This document shows positions 33,964-45,673 of a stretch of 64,000 nt of DNA, piece by piece. The notes below the pieces were generated by a model that worked only from the letters and a program-made list of their open reading frames with translations, made no database searches and was not told the origin of the DNA. The stretch covers positions 868,001 through 932,000 of the forward strand of contig OX621171.1 of assembly GCA_951640195.1 (NCBI GenBank), written 5' to 3'. Both the position numbers and the translations under genes were made by a program. The DNA comes from Porpolomopsis calyptriformis. Lineage: Eukaryota; Basidiomycota; Agaricomycetes; Agaricales; Hygrophoraceae. How positions within the stretch are numbered: position 1 is the stretch's first letter; every line of letters begins with the position of its first letter.

Positions 33964-35800
33964 TGGAACATCTCCTTGCTTGCAAAGTTATTGATGTAGT
34001 AGTCCTTGCCTATGTCCACACTGTTGTCTTTCATAAATGCACAGTTAGCATATCTCCCAAACTTTGGCACCAGCTGTACAACATTTTGAAGATGCATAAC
34101 ATCACCTACTTGAGCATGATTTGAATGAACATGATGGGTGACCACAAACATGTCAATCCCTAGCTCTGGGATGTTGGTGCGCTTGCCATCTGGGCCATAT
34201 CCAATGTATTGCTAGGAATATTGAAAGTATTCACCATATAGAAGTATAGGGGACACTTCCGCGGTTGACTCAGGAAAGATTGGCTGGAAAACCATGCAGA
34301 CTTGGATGACATGAGCTAAACAAATGGCTGCATCATCAGTGTGAAGTGTGTGGGTCATTCACACTTACCTTGTACAGAATCCATATTTGCATTGTCCTCG
34401 TTAATCAAAACTGTGTTGCAATGTCTATATGGTAACTTGTTATCTGGTGGTAAAGCTTGAATAGTCGATGAAGGGCAGACAATGTCCAGATCTTGAGTTG
34501 ACTTTTGCTGAATCTTGAAATTGAACCACACATCAAGTCGTTCAAATGGCAGGACAGGTATTGGAGCAAAGCTGCCACCCATACCTGTCAGAGTATGACT
34601 TCTGAGAGTAGAAGTCTCCCAAAGCACTATGAAGATTGGAGAGATGGAGATGCCAAGATGCTTCATTGACTGTGATTGCAGACAGATGTGGATGATGGTT
34701 GACATAGAGAGCAGTGAGGCTATTCTTGGAGAGGAGGTTGTGCTTGTGCATAAACAAATTCTGAGGGATTCTTGTCTCCCTGATGAGCTTATCATCTGTT
34801 GAAATGCAAGATGTCGATACTGCTTGAGGAAAATGAACAGCTAGGATACTTGCCTCTCTTTGTATCTCCATGGCTAGGCTGAGTTGACAATCATTCAGGA
34901 GGATATAGAAATGGAAAAATCATCATTTTTTATTACAATCTAGATATCGGCAGCACTGTTTATGGGAATCAACATAGTTTGAATGGCGATATGGATTCTT
35001 GGCATGAGTGATATGGCAGCGCTCAGTAACATCACTTGTCCATTGATAGGTGGTGCCCATTGCCTGAATGCTTCATACAACCTGTTGCATTGTCTCAAGT
35101 TTTGGAATATGGAAGTGTTGTATGGGACCTTTTTTCCCTCATTAGCCTCCAGCAGAGACAATGGATTGCTTGTAATAGTGAAACTCTCGAAGAGCTTCTG
35201 TGAGAGCATGGAATGTTTCATCACAGTGAGATAGATTTTGAGCCTGAAATATGAAGTCTACCATTGCCCAGAGGGCATGAAGAATATCAGGGGGAACAGC
35301 ACCAGCTGCAGCAGTGATCAGTTGAGTCTCGAGGTCTTGATGCTCGTGGCCTGTATATTGCTTTAGCTTTGATACTCCCATGCTCCAATGTTTCAGGCCA
35401 ATGTGTGGCTGAAGTACCGAAAGTCGAAAGTCCAGTTCTTCACCGGTCATTATGTTGATGACCCATTTGAGACAGTGATCATAGAAGAATTTGTGCCATT
35501 GGTGCAGAGCATCTGGGGTGAGGAAAACAGATGGATCTGCAGAGCCCCAGTTATGCCAAAAAGGCTCATGTACACCATTAAGTCCCTCAGCTTGGCAACT
35601 TTTGAGGAATTTGGAAAGATCCCATACATTGGGACATCATTGTAGAATGTGGCTGATTGCCCTTTGTGCTGCCATGTCTGTGGAGCATACGGTATAGGAT
35701 TGCCAAATTGTTCCATTGTAGCAAGAGAAACTAGGGAGCAGCTGCCTGCAACTCCAGCAAGCACAAGTTGCTCTGGGCAGTCAGCAATCCAAGCAATGAG

Positions 35801-36201
35801 TATTATAAACCAGTTGTTTGGAACGCGTTTTACTTCGGGTGTTCTGTCCCAAGAGATATAGGGTATGGTTCTAAGTCCTTGTTATGAGTAGCTAACGAGG
35901 AATCAGACTTAAGGTCTGATACATACAGAAGTACCCTTTATATACTGACTACTTATCTGTGTGAGTCAGTGCGACATAAACATGTGTTAGAGATAAGGAT
36001 GAGTCATTGTGATCGATGACAAATCATAAAGGGGTTGAAACAAGGACGGAAATGAAAGGTGTCCGCATATAGGTAAAGTAGTGGGGAATCCTGGAGAAAG
36101 GTAATGGGGAATCCCAACGATAAGTGTGGGGAATCCCAAGATAAGAGATAGGTTTACATGTGATTAGATAAAGAAAAGAAAAGAAAATTCCGACCGTGAC
36201 A
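35801..36201 (-). repeat. A1 3' LTR
   Basis: Element-sense TGTCACGGTCGG...TTTATAATA; the terminal CA is changed to TA (plus strand TATTATAAAC). Contains three GGGATTCCCC-like blocks. Confidence 0.93.
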
Positions 36202-36236
36202 TACACCTCAGCTTCAAAGGAAATTCATCCCAAATT

Positions 36237-36995
36237 TCAAACTTGGGCGGTGTCGGTCGTTTCGTCTTCTGAGGCCTGAGTTGGGATTTCCTCGGTGGTG
36301 GGGGCCTCAATGACCACTGAGGGAGAAGCGATGGGGTCGGCTTCCAAAACTGCTTCGATGGGGGAAGGGGCTTGGACTGTCGTGGCGTCGTCGTTGTCAT
36401 CGTTGTCGTCGATCGGGTATTCTAAGTCGACATTGATGGGATATTTGACCGATTTCCTGTATTTGATCAACGTTTCCATCGTAGCGAGATCGCGCTGGGC
36501 TCGGAGGAAATTGTCCCTGGAGAGCCGTTCGGCTCGACAACTCTCTTCGACGAGCTTGACAATAATGGCGCGAGTGGTGACGTCGTAACAATTTACCCAT
36601 GTCCGTTTCTTTTCTCGTTGAAGCTCCCAGACTTTGAGCTCGCTCCGGTCCCAATGATCCTTCCAAAACAAGGCACTCTTTTCTGACGCCTTGAGCTCGG
36701 CTTGTAAAACGTCGCGTTCTTGATGAAGTTCGCGATTCCAACTGCTGACGCTGTTGTAGCTGGCTGTGAGGCGAGAGATAGTAATAGCGGGATCTTTGGG
36801 GGGAGGGGTTTGAGTAGGATATTCTTTGAAGAAATCCTCTGCGTGTGCGCGAGCCTGTCGACATAATTGTCGGGGGGAGGAAGCAGAGGTGGAGGGACCA
36901 GGAGTAGGGGAGCGGATGGCGGACGAAGGGATTCGTCCAGAACGCCGGATGGTGACTTGAGGGGAGGGAGACCGTGTTGATCATGTGGCGGGCAT
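36237..36995 (-). pseudogene. A1 ORF3: 250-residue charged protein downstream of pol
   Basis: Begins ATG 36995 (MPAT), meets TGA at 36981-36983 (CGA in A2), then is open to the stop at 36237. It has a Ser/Pro-rich N-terminal third (SPTPGPSTSASSPRQL), a central charged, heptad-like region (SWNRELHQERDVLQAELKAS, WKDHWDRSELKVWELQREKK) likely to form a coiled coil, a middle motif WVNCYDVTTRAIIVKLVEES, and an acidic C-terminus (LEYPIDDNDDNDD). It sits between the chromodomain and the 3' LTR in the same sense as gag-pol and is conserved in A2 and A3. No known family; position is that of env-like or accessory ORFs in other elements, but no signal peptide or membrane helix is seen. Confidence 0.7.
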
Positions 36996-37230
36996 GATGA
37001 AGCTTTTAAGGCGTTTTGGTTCAGTGGTTTGACCGGCCTAAGATGCATTCGTGATTTGAGTCGTGAAGGAAAGTAGAGACATCTGACAGTTTATAAGGAG
37101 TGGTTCTAAAAATAGAGGTCAATTCTTGGCAGACAGGATGATGACAAACGAATGAATAGAATCAGGTCGCTGTTTGAATTGAGTCTTCGTATGTCTTCAC
37201 AATTTCCTTGGCGTGTCGTAAAATGTTTGA

Positions 37231-40200
37231 TCAATCTTCCCAAGTGGCTTCTTCGATCAGATAGCCTTTCCATTTGACCAAATATTTTCGTCGTCGTTTA
37301 GCTCCGGAATGTTGTAGTATAGATTCAACCTCGTATTCTTCTTTGTTTTCGATCAGATCAGGGGGAGGTCGTGACGTGTCGATGACATCAGGGTGGAGTA
37401 ATTCATTTCTAACGTTGGGTCTCAGGAGTGAAACATGAAAGACTGGGTGTAGTCTCCATGTTCTGGGGATGTTGATCAGATAAGCAAGGTCCGATATCTT
37501 CTTTAAGACCTTGAATGGTCTGGTCCGTCGGTTGTCGAGCTTCTTCGAGGGTTGTGTCGTCTTGATGTTCTTGGTGTCCAACCAGACTAGATCTCCTTCT
37601 TCATAGGAGGGTGAAGGTTTCCGTTTACAATCGGCGTATTTCTTCATCGATTCCATTGTCTTTGATAAAGATCGTTCGGCGTTTTGCTGTGCGCGTGTGA
37701 GGCATTCGTGAAAGGTGTTTGCTGTGGGTACATTGCTTTGATCCGGAATAGTCGTGGGGAGATGGGGATGACATCCATATTCCATATAGAATGGTGATTG
37801 TGAAGTGGCTGAGTGTTGCCGATTATTGTAAGCGAATTCCACAGAAGCGAGCCATTCTGACCAGTCATCCTGCATAAAGTTGGTATAGAAATGTAAGTAG
37901 ACTTCAAGTTCTTGATTAGTACATTCCATTTGACCATCTGTTTGGGGATGATACGCAGTAGAGAGACCGGAGATGATTCCTAAGGAGTTGTTGAGGGCTT
38001 CTGTGAATTTGGACGCAAATTGCACTCCACGATCAGATATAACCTTTTGGGGCCATCCATGATGTTTCCAGATATGATTCCGAAAGAGTTTTGCAGCACC
38101 TTCTGATGAGAGATTGGAAGTTGTTGGAATGAAATGAGCACGTTTGGTGAAGCAATCGACAACGACTATTACAGCATCATAGCCTTGTGACTTGGGAAGT
38201 TCAACGATGAGATCGACGGTGATTTCCTTCCATGGTTCCGTAGAGGGGGGTATGGGTTGGAGTAGTCCTGATGGCTTCGAGGGGAAGTTCTTGTTCTGTT
38301 GACAAGCGGGGCAGGATTGAACGTAGTTGGTGATGTCTTGTGGGGCACCACCCCAAATAAAGTTACGAAGAACAAGTTCCTTCGTCTTCTCAATGCCAGG
38401 GTGGCCAGCGTGGGGGTAGGCATGGGACAGTCGTATAATATCTGTGCGCAAAGATACTTCCTCCGGCACTACTATTCGACCTTCAACATCGCATACAAGC
38501 CCATCAGCTTGGGTCCAAGCGAGTGAGGCATCCTCGAGTTTATCTTGGATCTTCTGTGGGAGTGGGATTTTGAAGTGTAATCTAGAGAGAAAGCTTGAAT
38601 TCGACAACTTGACAATTGAATTAATCCATTGGTCGCGAGCTATCAGAACTTCGTTCTCCACGTCGGCTTCGACGTCGGGCAAATAATCAGGGCACCTGGA
38701 CAGGCCATCGGCTTTGTTCTTCCTACCTGGAACGTACTCGATTTTGAACCCGAATCTAGATAGATATTCAGACCAATGAGTTTGGCGATTTGACAAGCGA
38801 AGATTCTTTGAGAAATATTGTAAAGCCAAACTGTCTGTTCTGATGAGAATATCGTGTCTCGCTCCTTCAAGAAGATGGCGCCATTGTTTGAAGGAATCAA
38901 TGATTGCTAGGAGTTCTAGATCGTGGGTAGGGTAGTTCTTTTCAGCAGGGGAGGTAGATCTTGAATGATAGCCAACAGGTTTCCAGTGTCCATCGTGAAG
39001 CTGGGAGAGTATTCCTGCGATCCCGATGATGGAAGCATCAGTCTCCAGGCAATAAGGGAGATCGCGATCAGGAATATGAAGAACGGGTGCATTCGTTAAG
39101 AGGGACTTGATGTTGTCGAAGGCTTCTTGTCTCCGAGGAGTCCATTCCCACACAGTTTCATTGTGTAAGAGTTCGTAGAGAGGGGTAGCGACTTTGGAAA
39201 AACCTTTGATATATCTCCGCCAAAAGTTTGCACTGCCTAAGAAGGATTGGAGTTGTTTCACCGTTTCTGGAACAGGCCAAGACATGATGGCATCGACCTT
39301 CTTCGGATTGGTGGTGATTCGTCCTTTGGATAAGACGACTCCAAGATAAATGACTTCTTCTTTCTCGAATTGGCATTTGACGGGTTTACATGAGAGTCCG
39401 TGTTTCTTCATGATATCTAGAGTTCTGAAGGTCCAGTGTCGCAATTCCTGTAAATCATTTCCACAAACAAGCACGTCATCGATATAGATAAAAACGTTTC
39501 CAGAGTCTAGGACTTCCTTGAATCTTGTGTTGATCATCTGTTGAAAGGTGGCTGGAGAGTTTCGCAAACCAAAGAACATGACGGTGGGCTTGAAGGCGCC
39601 TGCTTCAGTGATGAAAGCGGCTTTCCATTCATTGCCTTCCTTGATCCTGACATTGTTGAATCCCCATTGGATATCCATGACTGTGAACAAAGATGCTGTC
39701 AAGAGCTTTGGTCGTTGGAGTATTTGGTGAAGAAGGGGAAGGGGATAATGGTTGGGAACCGTGTGTTCGTTGAGGTAGCGGTAATCCTCGATAGGGTGTA
39801 AACCAGCGTTCTTACCTTTAGCATTCACTTCTTTGGCTTTCTTTTCAAAGAAGAACGGGGAGACTTGTTTCAACTTAGAAGTTCGTATTCGTCCAGTAGA
39901 CAGGTTTTCGTCGATGAACTTGTGTAAATGATCCATCTCAAGAGGGGACATTGTGTATTTCGCGCCTTTGACTGGTCTGAAGGTTTCATCCAGTTCTATG
40001 GCGTGGTCAAATTCCGAATGCGGTGGAAGGCGGTCAAAGGATTCTTTGGCAAAGATGCTAGAGTAGTCTTTCCAGTATACCTCCGGTACAAACTTTTGCA
40101 TATCTTCTTCCACCGTGCTAGCTTGGGATTCATCCGACTTCGATACGCGTTGATTCATGGCTAGCGTGACCGATTCCATTCCCGGTGACTCCGCATCGTT

Positions 40201-40713
40201 CACTATCCATTGTGGTAGAGGGAAATCTTTGCTATCCAGAGCCAGTGTTGCCTCTTTCCAATCAATGTTGGGGTTGTGCTTTTTGAGCCACAGGAAGCTG
40301 AGGATAATATCTGTCTTAGATCCAAGATTGGTCACTTCCAATCGGATCCGTTCATTGTGTCCTCCGGGAGCCTCTAACCAAATATCAATATCGTTCTCGA
40401 TGGGTCCACCTCAGTTTTCAGATCCATCGGCATTCCATACGGGGATTGGAGTTTCCAATCGTGTTAGAGTAAAATTGTGGCAAGTTGCGAAGGATTCGTC
40501 CACAAAATTTCCAGAGGCTCCACTATCAACCAGAGCAGTGGCCGGAACACGTCGACCAGTGTCGGTAGCTTCAATCCAAACGTCCAAAATGAGTCCGAGA
40601 TTGCCTTCTTCAAGAGTACCAAGAATTCGAAATAGATTGCATGGAGTGGTGGTACATTCTTGAGTAGATACGTCCATAACGGTAGGTAAAGCGTTCGGAC
40701 TCCCTAAAAACCC
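37231..40713 (-). pseudogene. A1 pol polyprotein (PR-RT-RH-IN-chromodomain)
   Basis: The pol frame opens at the frameshift heptamer (40713). Retropepsin: ALVDSGASGNFVDE (about 40530), then a single TGA (40411-40413, CGA in A2). From 40341 the frame is open for 1036 codons: RT MDIQWGFNNVRI (about residue 217) and YIDDVLVCG (about 285); RNase H LETDASIIGIAGILSQ; integrase zinc region HAYPHAGHPG...CPACQQ (about 640-680) and catalytic D, D, E in VDLIVELP, SDRGVQF and NQELEV (about 709, 770, 812); chromodomain YEVESILQHS...YLVKWKGY (about 1002 on). A TGA at 37231-37233 cuts the chromodomain's C-terminal helix where A2 has CGA. Catalytic residues are all present, so only point stops separate it from an open reading frame. 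Confidence 0.9.
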
Positions 40714-41858
40714 TGTTCTTTCAGTTCCTTGACGAGCTGAGCTTTTCTCTCCTTCGGCCAGCGATCAATCCCGCAGTTGTCCACCACTTGAATAGTTTCC
40801 TCCATAGTAGCTGGGGAAACCACTTCGTCAACTCGTTCCATCTCGACACCTTGAATACTTCGTCCTCGACCTCGCCCTGTGGTTGGTCTTCCTCCTCACT
40901 GTCCGGCAGGGGCACTACTCGGTGGGCGTGCTGACGAAGAAGAGGCGAGAGGGGCATTTGGACACTTGTTCGCCCAATGACCTAGTTCTCCGCAGCGATA
41001 GCAGTTGCCTCGCGGAACGCGCGATATTGATGAAGAGGAAGTTGTCTCCTGCTTGACAGGAGCAGAGGAGGGAGTTCGGGTCATCGTTCGAGCCATGGTT
41101 TCCCTGGGAGCATAGTAGTTATTCCGGGGAGCGGCACGACACTCAAGTGCGAGTTCGAGATGTTGTCGATCGAAGATGGAAGCTTTTCATTTCCAAGCGT
41201 TAAGGGTGGCGGGGATGGGATCGAGGGCATAGATTTTTTCAAGAATTCCGGGATTGAGGCTGTTTCGGTAGAAAACTTTGAGCGCGTCATTGTTGAAACC
41301 AGTTTCGTCCGCGAGAGCTCCAAATCGTACATTATAATTGTCCACAGTGGAAAGTCCTTGAGTTACCTTTTGAATCTTGACCTGTGCTGTCGCTCTCGCA
41401 TCAACATCTCCAAAACATTCCTCGAGCTCCTCCATAAAATCCTCATAGTCAGCTCCAACCCATAGAGTACATTTGAATTCTTGAGTCTGCTGTCGAGCCC
41501 ATGATTGGGCGACACCGATTTTCATGAACGACAAGACGTAAGTAATCTTTTGTCTGTCGGACCACTGGCTGTCGTCAAGGACTAGACGACAAGCCTGGAT
41601 GAAATTGAGACACTTGGCTGCAGACCCATCGTATTCATCGGGTTTTGCAATCTTGATGGAGGGAGGAGCGGGTTGTTGAGGCAAAGGAGGTTGTTGGGGC
41701 AGTTGAGGAGGTTGGGGAGGTTGAGGCTGTTGTTGTTGTTGGAGCTGGGTGATCAACTGTTGTTGCTGGGTGATGGTTTGTTCAAGTTGACGAATGGTAG
41801 CCATCAAGGTAGTAAGATCCATGGTGGGGTTGGGGGCGTTGGTGGACGTTCCTGACAT
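40704..41858 (-). pseudogene. A1 gag
   Basis: From ATG 41858 (MSGTSTNAPNPTMDL) the frame has a Gln/Pro-rich linker, capsid-type IKIAKPDEYDGSAAKCLNFI and VDNYNVRFGALADETGFNND, then TGA at 41187-41189. The same frame continues with the zinc knuckle CYRCGELGHWANKC (about 41010), another TGA (40896-40898), and ends LVKELKEQGF at TAG 40704-40706. The same frame is also coding-like upstream of 41858 to about 42200, apart from a TGA at 41970-41972, so the real start may be further 5'. Confidence 0.82.
40707..40713 (-). promoter_or_regulatory. A1 gag/pol -1 frameshift heptamer GGGTTTT
   Basis: Minus-strand CAG GGT TTT TAG ends gag. The heptamer G GGT TTT fits X XXY YYZ, and a -1 slip gives GGG TTT TTA, which is the pol frame. 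The stop directly follows the heptamer. Confidence 0.7.
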
Positions 41859-42294
41859 GTTGGTAGATGTCGCAGGTAAGGGGGTTGTTGGAGCTGTTGG
41901 TATTGGTGTAGGTGTCGCAGAGGAAAGTTGGGAATAGAGGGAACCATATCGTCCTGGTGGGGTAGCAGTTCATTGATAAACTGGTCTTGTTGTTGGGGCT
42001 GAAGATGAAGAGAAGAGTCCTCTTGTTCTTGATCGAGTTCGCGGTCCTAAAGGAAGAGGAGCGGGAGTAGGAGTGGGAGCAGCTAATGTTTCTTCAAGAG
42101 TGGAAGAAAAGGATGGCTCTTGATCTCAAATTGTAGCTGAAAAGGTCGATCTTCAGAGAGGGTCTTCGTATTGTTCTTCAACGTCTGAGTTGTCGGTAGA
42201 AGCCAGGATCAAAGTAGGTAAGAGACAAAGAGGTGATGTCGATGATCACAGTGATGAGGGTGTTTGGATAAGCAAGTGGGAGAGAACCAGAAGG

Positions 42295-42305
42295 AAGTCT
42301 GATTC
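42295..42305 (-). other. A1 self-complementary primer-binding site
   Basis: GAATCAGACTT (element sense) starts one base after the 5' LTR. It is an exact 11-nt complement of AAGTCTGATTC in the LTR (42406-42416), which lies about 30 bp downstream of the TATA box at 42443-42450, where transcription should start. Confidence 0.65.
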
Positions 42306-42306
42306 T

Positions 42307-42684
42307 TGTTATAAACCAGTTGTTCGGAACGCGTTTTACTTCGGGTGTTCTGTCCCAAGAGATATAGGGTATGGTTCCAAGTCCTTGTTATGAGTAGCTA
42401 ACAAGGAATCAGACTTAAGGTCTGATACGTACAGAAGTACCCTTTATATACTGACTACTTATCTGTGTGAGTCAGTGCAACATAAACATGTGTTAGAGAT
42501 AAGGATGAGTCATTGTGATCGATGACAAATCATAAAGGGGTTGAAACAAGGACGGAAATGAAAGGTGTCCGCATATAGGTAAAGTAGTGGGGAATCCCAA
42601 CGATAAGTGTGGGGAATCCCAAGATAAGAGATAGGTTTACATGTGATTAGATAAAGAAAAGAAAAGAAAATTCCGACCGTGACA
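42307..42684 (-). repeat. A1 5' LTR
   Basis: 378 bp. Lacks a 23-bp unit between two GGGGAATCC repeats relative to the 3' LTR. Contains TGACTCA-type sites (42467-42475, 42505-42513) and a TATA box (42443-42450). Confidence 0.93.
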
Positions 42685-44355
42685 ATGAGAGGGGTATGTA
42701 CCATGCGATTTTGGCCACTGGGATCAGACATAATGGTGCCAGAACGCTCAGCAGTTTTGAGATTAACAAAGATTCAATCCAAGCAATGATGGTACACACA
42801 GGATGCAAGCAGTGTCTGCACCTCACTGCCAATGCCAACAAACTTGGGAATAGGAAGATACGCAGCTAACGCGAATGCATGAGATGTTGCCTTCATTCAA
42901 ACCCCAGCATCAATATTGGTGATCAAGAGAAGAAGGGGGTGGAGTTCTTTATTGCCTGTGCCAATAGTGAGGGGTGTCTTATCACTGGCAGCAATGACTC
43001 CAGCAAAGCCATGACCCTGCGGTAACTGACTCTGTGTAGGGTTAGACATGATATTGAGTCAAGCTGTCATAATACTTTCTGTAGAGAACACACTTGAATT
43101 TTCCATGCTTCATCACCACTCATGAATTTGCAGTAAATTCTTGTACCATCTGCTTCGAACAAGCAATATGGCATCAACTCAGTTGCCCCTGCAAAGATAG
43201 GGTTGCTGTAGAGGTTCTGTATAACTTCTAAGCTGTTGCGCCAGTATAGGGTAATTGGCAATCTGGTCTGAAAACCATCAAGCTTTATCTCAGTACTCTT
43301 CTATCTTGGGTCCAGCTGGAAGAGACTCCATTCAATTCTGAAGATCTTTTGCAGATGTAAATGAGGGCAGATGCACAGAAATCTAGCCCAATAATCAAGA
43401 ACATTAGGGCACTCAAACCTCCAATCCATGTGCAACTCACATATTCAAGGTGAGGAATTGATTGAGGGCTTTTTGTAATAAGGAGCCTTGCGAAAGCCAT
43501 AACGCAAGCTCCCACTCAGCACAAGATGAGAATGGATAGAAGATGTTCTGTTTGCGATGTTCTGCAAATTGATCTCTCTCCATTATCTGCAGAACAGTTT
43601 TGCTAGGTCCTACATCTACAGGAGGATATGGATGGTATGTTTTATAAGCAGAAGGTCAGCTTGGCTGAGGAGGTGGGGGGGGATGACAGGCAGAGGCGGT
43701 AAAGGGCAGCTGAATGTCCGCCAATCAACCAGTTCATCATAATCAGAGCTATCATCCAATGGATCTTTGCAGGGAGGAAGTTCATACAGTAATGATATGA
43801 GAAAGGAATTGCACATCCATCCATCTCAGATAGTGTGCTATCACTGGCACCAGTAACATAATCAAGATTGCCTGTGTACCCACTCCTATCTGCTAAGGCC
43901 TCAACACAGTCATTTTGCCCAGTGTATTCTTGATTCTCATGCGTTGGATTATCCAATTGGCTTGAATTGGGATCCTCATCACTGAGATGTGGGAGAGTTG
44001 AATGGTAAGAATGTGCCAGAAGAGTTTCCACCCAGTGCACACAGACAGATTTTGGATGCAACAGATGGTTGGCAACTGCTTTGGAGGTCAAGAAGCTTCG
44101 ATTGCAGTTTGGGCAATGAAATGGTTGACTTTTGTGCCCCATGAATGGAGTAAGGATGTCACAGTGAGTATTTCTATATATAGACTTTCACGATGTTATT
44201 ATTTCAACAACATCATGATCTCTTCATTTCCCTCAAAGATAGGCACAATGCGCTTGCATAAACCTCAAGACAGTTGGGTAGTAATTCACTCTTTATCTGG
44301 CATTATTCAGTGTTGTCCTGACTTATTGGTGACAGAGATGTTCAGTTGATGTCTC

Positions 44356-44714
44356 TGTTAGACGGCAGTCTAGGGTTGATCGCAAGGTTTTACTTCAGGC
44401 TCTGGGTGTAGGGTTTTAAAGGGCTAGCAGACTACTGATTGGGGTGTTAACGAAAGAAACAGACTTATCCTAAGTCTATCTACTGCTAGCTTTATATACT
44501 AGCTAAGTATGAGTCATACTGACTATGTGTGAGTCGTAACGACTATGGATGAGTCATGTAGATAAGGAGAGTGATGGTAGACTAAATATAGATATGGCTT
44601 GGTCACCTTCTATTACTAAGCGGAGCTTGGGTGGCTAAGCAGTTATTGATGTAAACTGTCTGATGTAAATGGGAATAGACGAGCAAAGGAAAAAGAAAAA
44701 ATATATCTCTGACA
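44356..44714 (-). repeat. B1 3' LTR
   Basis: 359 bp, plus-strand TGTTAGACGG...TCTCTGACA, identical in ends and length to 50920-51278 and 62709-63067. Confidence 0.95.
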
Positions 44715-44989
44715 TTCACCTCCACAAAAAGGAAATTCGTCCCGAATTTTGAGAAGACCCTTCGAATCGAAGGAAGGATGTCAAGGGGAGGTGTAAAGGG
44801 ATAGTAGAGGTGGGCAGAGGGGTGATGAGAGGGATGAGCGATGAAGAGGAGGGATGAGTGGACAGATGTCGGATCAAAGACTATCCACTAGGTATACTTT
44901 TCCTCAACTCTCCAGTAGATATCACCTTCTCTAACCACACATCCAGAAGGGAGGCGCAAGGAATACCCATCGTTTGGGAATAACATGTG

Positions 44990-45673
44990 GTCCCTAGGTC
45001 GCGCCATCATAAACTGGGGGTTGAAGCAGGTGTCCATCTGGGTCAAACCAGTGGTAACGGCCATCCAACTCCCGGGCACATTGCAACCAAGATTCAGCCA
45101 GCTCCCCACATATCACAGCATTCTCCTCTAGGTCAAGGATCCTTTCGTACTTGGCATCCATCATCGAGCGGTACCCATTCCAGGCAGTATAGAGTCGGTC
45201 GGCAACGCGATGGATGCGGTGCGAGATGGGGTCTTCGGGGATAGTGGGGGTGGTGACGTTGGATTCGTCCTGGTCCGGTATAACCATCAAAAGTTGGTGC
45301 CCAACTTGGTATGCCTCCAGCCAATCTTCGAGTTGATTCTTCTTGTTGTCAAAGTCGCTGTCCTTGTCGAACGTGTACCAGTGACGGTTGTAGTTAAGTT
45401 CGCATCGACGTGCTCCAGAGATAAAAGGGACGTAGGTTTCGGGTGCTTGACCTTGGCAAAGGGGAGCCCTCGGTAGTTACGATCTCGTCCCGGCTTGTCA
45501 ATAGTATCGGTACATCGTTTCGGCTTCTTGAACCGTCGGGTAACCAAGACACTGTCGGACGAGGAAGAGGAGGAAGAAGAATCAGGGGGGAGGTTGGAGG
45601 TAGAAGCAATGGGGTTCCCTCGGGGTGGACGCCTCCCAGTCGACTTGCGGGCGTAACGAACCTCGCGGGGCAT
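44990..45673 (-). pseudogene. B1 ORF3
   Basis: Between chromodomain and 3' LTR. From ATG 45673 (MPREVRYARKSTGRRPPRG) it has a poly-Ser stretch and a basic segment (VTRRFKKPKRCTD). The coding-like frame then switches: RRCELNYNRHWYTFDKD, NKKNQLEDWLEAYQVGHQLL, IPEDPISHRIHRVADRLY and RSMMDAKYERILDLEENAVI to a stop near 44995. A single frameshift near 45420 explains the switch. It shows no visible similarity to the family A ORF3, but occupies the same position. Function unknown. Confidence 0.55.

Larger units (their letters stand above)
35801..42684 (-). mobile_element. Ty3/gypsy chromovirus A1, full length
   Basis: 6884 bp bounded by ATGAG at 35796-35800 and 42685-42689. LTRs are 401 bp (3', 35801-36201) and 378 bp (5', 42307-42684). 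They differ by six substitutions, all transitions, and one 23-bp deletion in the 5' copy. Order on the minus strand: 5' LTR, primer site, gag, frameshift site, protease-RT-RNase H-integrase-chromodomain, ORF3, 3' LTR. It is the youngest-looking family A copy: pol is open for 1036 codons, but TGA codons break gag, protease, the end of the chromodomain and ORF3. Confidence 0.95.
33942..44142 (-). pseudogene. Plavaka-type transposase, split by retrotransposon A1
   Basis: Fungal Plavaka (CACTA-superfamily) transposase. N-terminus at 44142 has a C2H2 finger (FHCPNCNRSFLTSKAVANHL...H). Then PITLYWRNSLEVIQNLYSNP and KFMSGDEAWKIQ (43261-43075), LPQGHGFAGVIAASDKTPLT, SHAFALAAYLPIPKFVGIGS and SDPSGQNRMVHTPL up to 42690. 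After A1 (35801-42684) the same frame resumes with IAWIADCPEQLVLAGVAGS and QFGNPIPYAPQTW. Downstream: LNGVHEPFWHNWGSADPSVF, TGEELDFRLSVLQPHIGLKH, ALREFHYYKQ, LPFERLDVWFNFKIQQKS and a C-terminus ending KEMFHAILSYQ at 33942. Without A1 it is about 3.3 kb, a normal length. Additional frameshifts (near 35590) and stops (near 43310) show it was already decaying. Confidence 0.88.

Noticed and set aside
36593..37048. Pro/Leu-rich 151-codon minus-strand ORF over A1 ORF3
   Set aside because: Wrong frame: the frame conserved in A2 and A3 is the one ending at 36237.
39541..40663. Plus-strand ORFs across A1 pol
   Set aside because: They lie opposite the intact pol frame and have no independent support.
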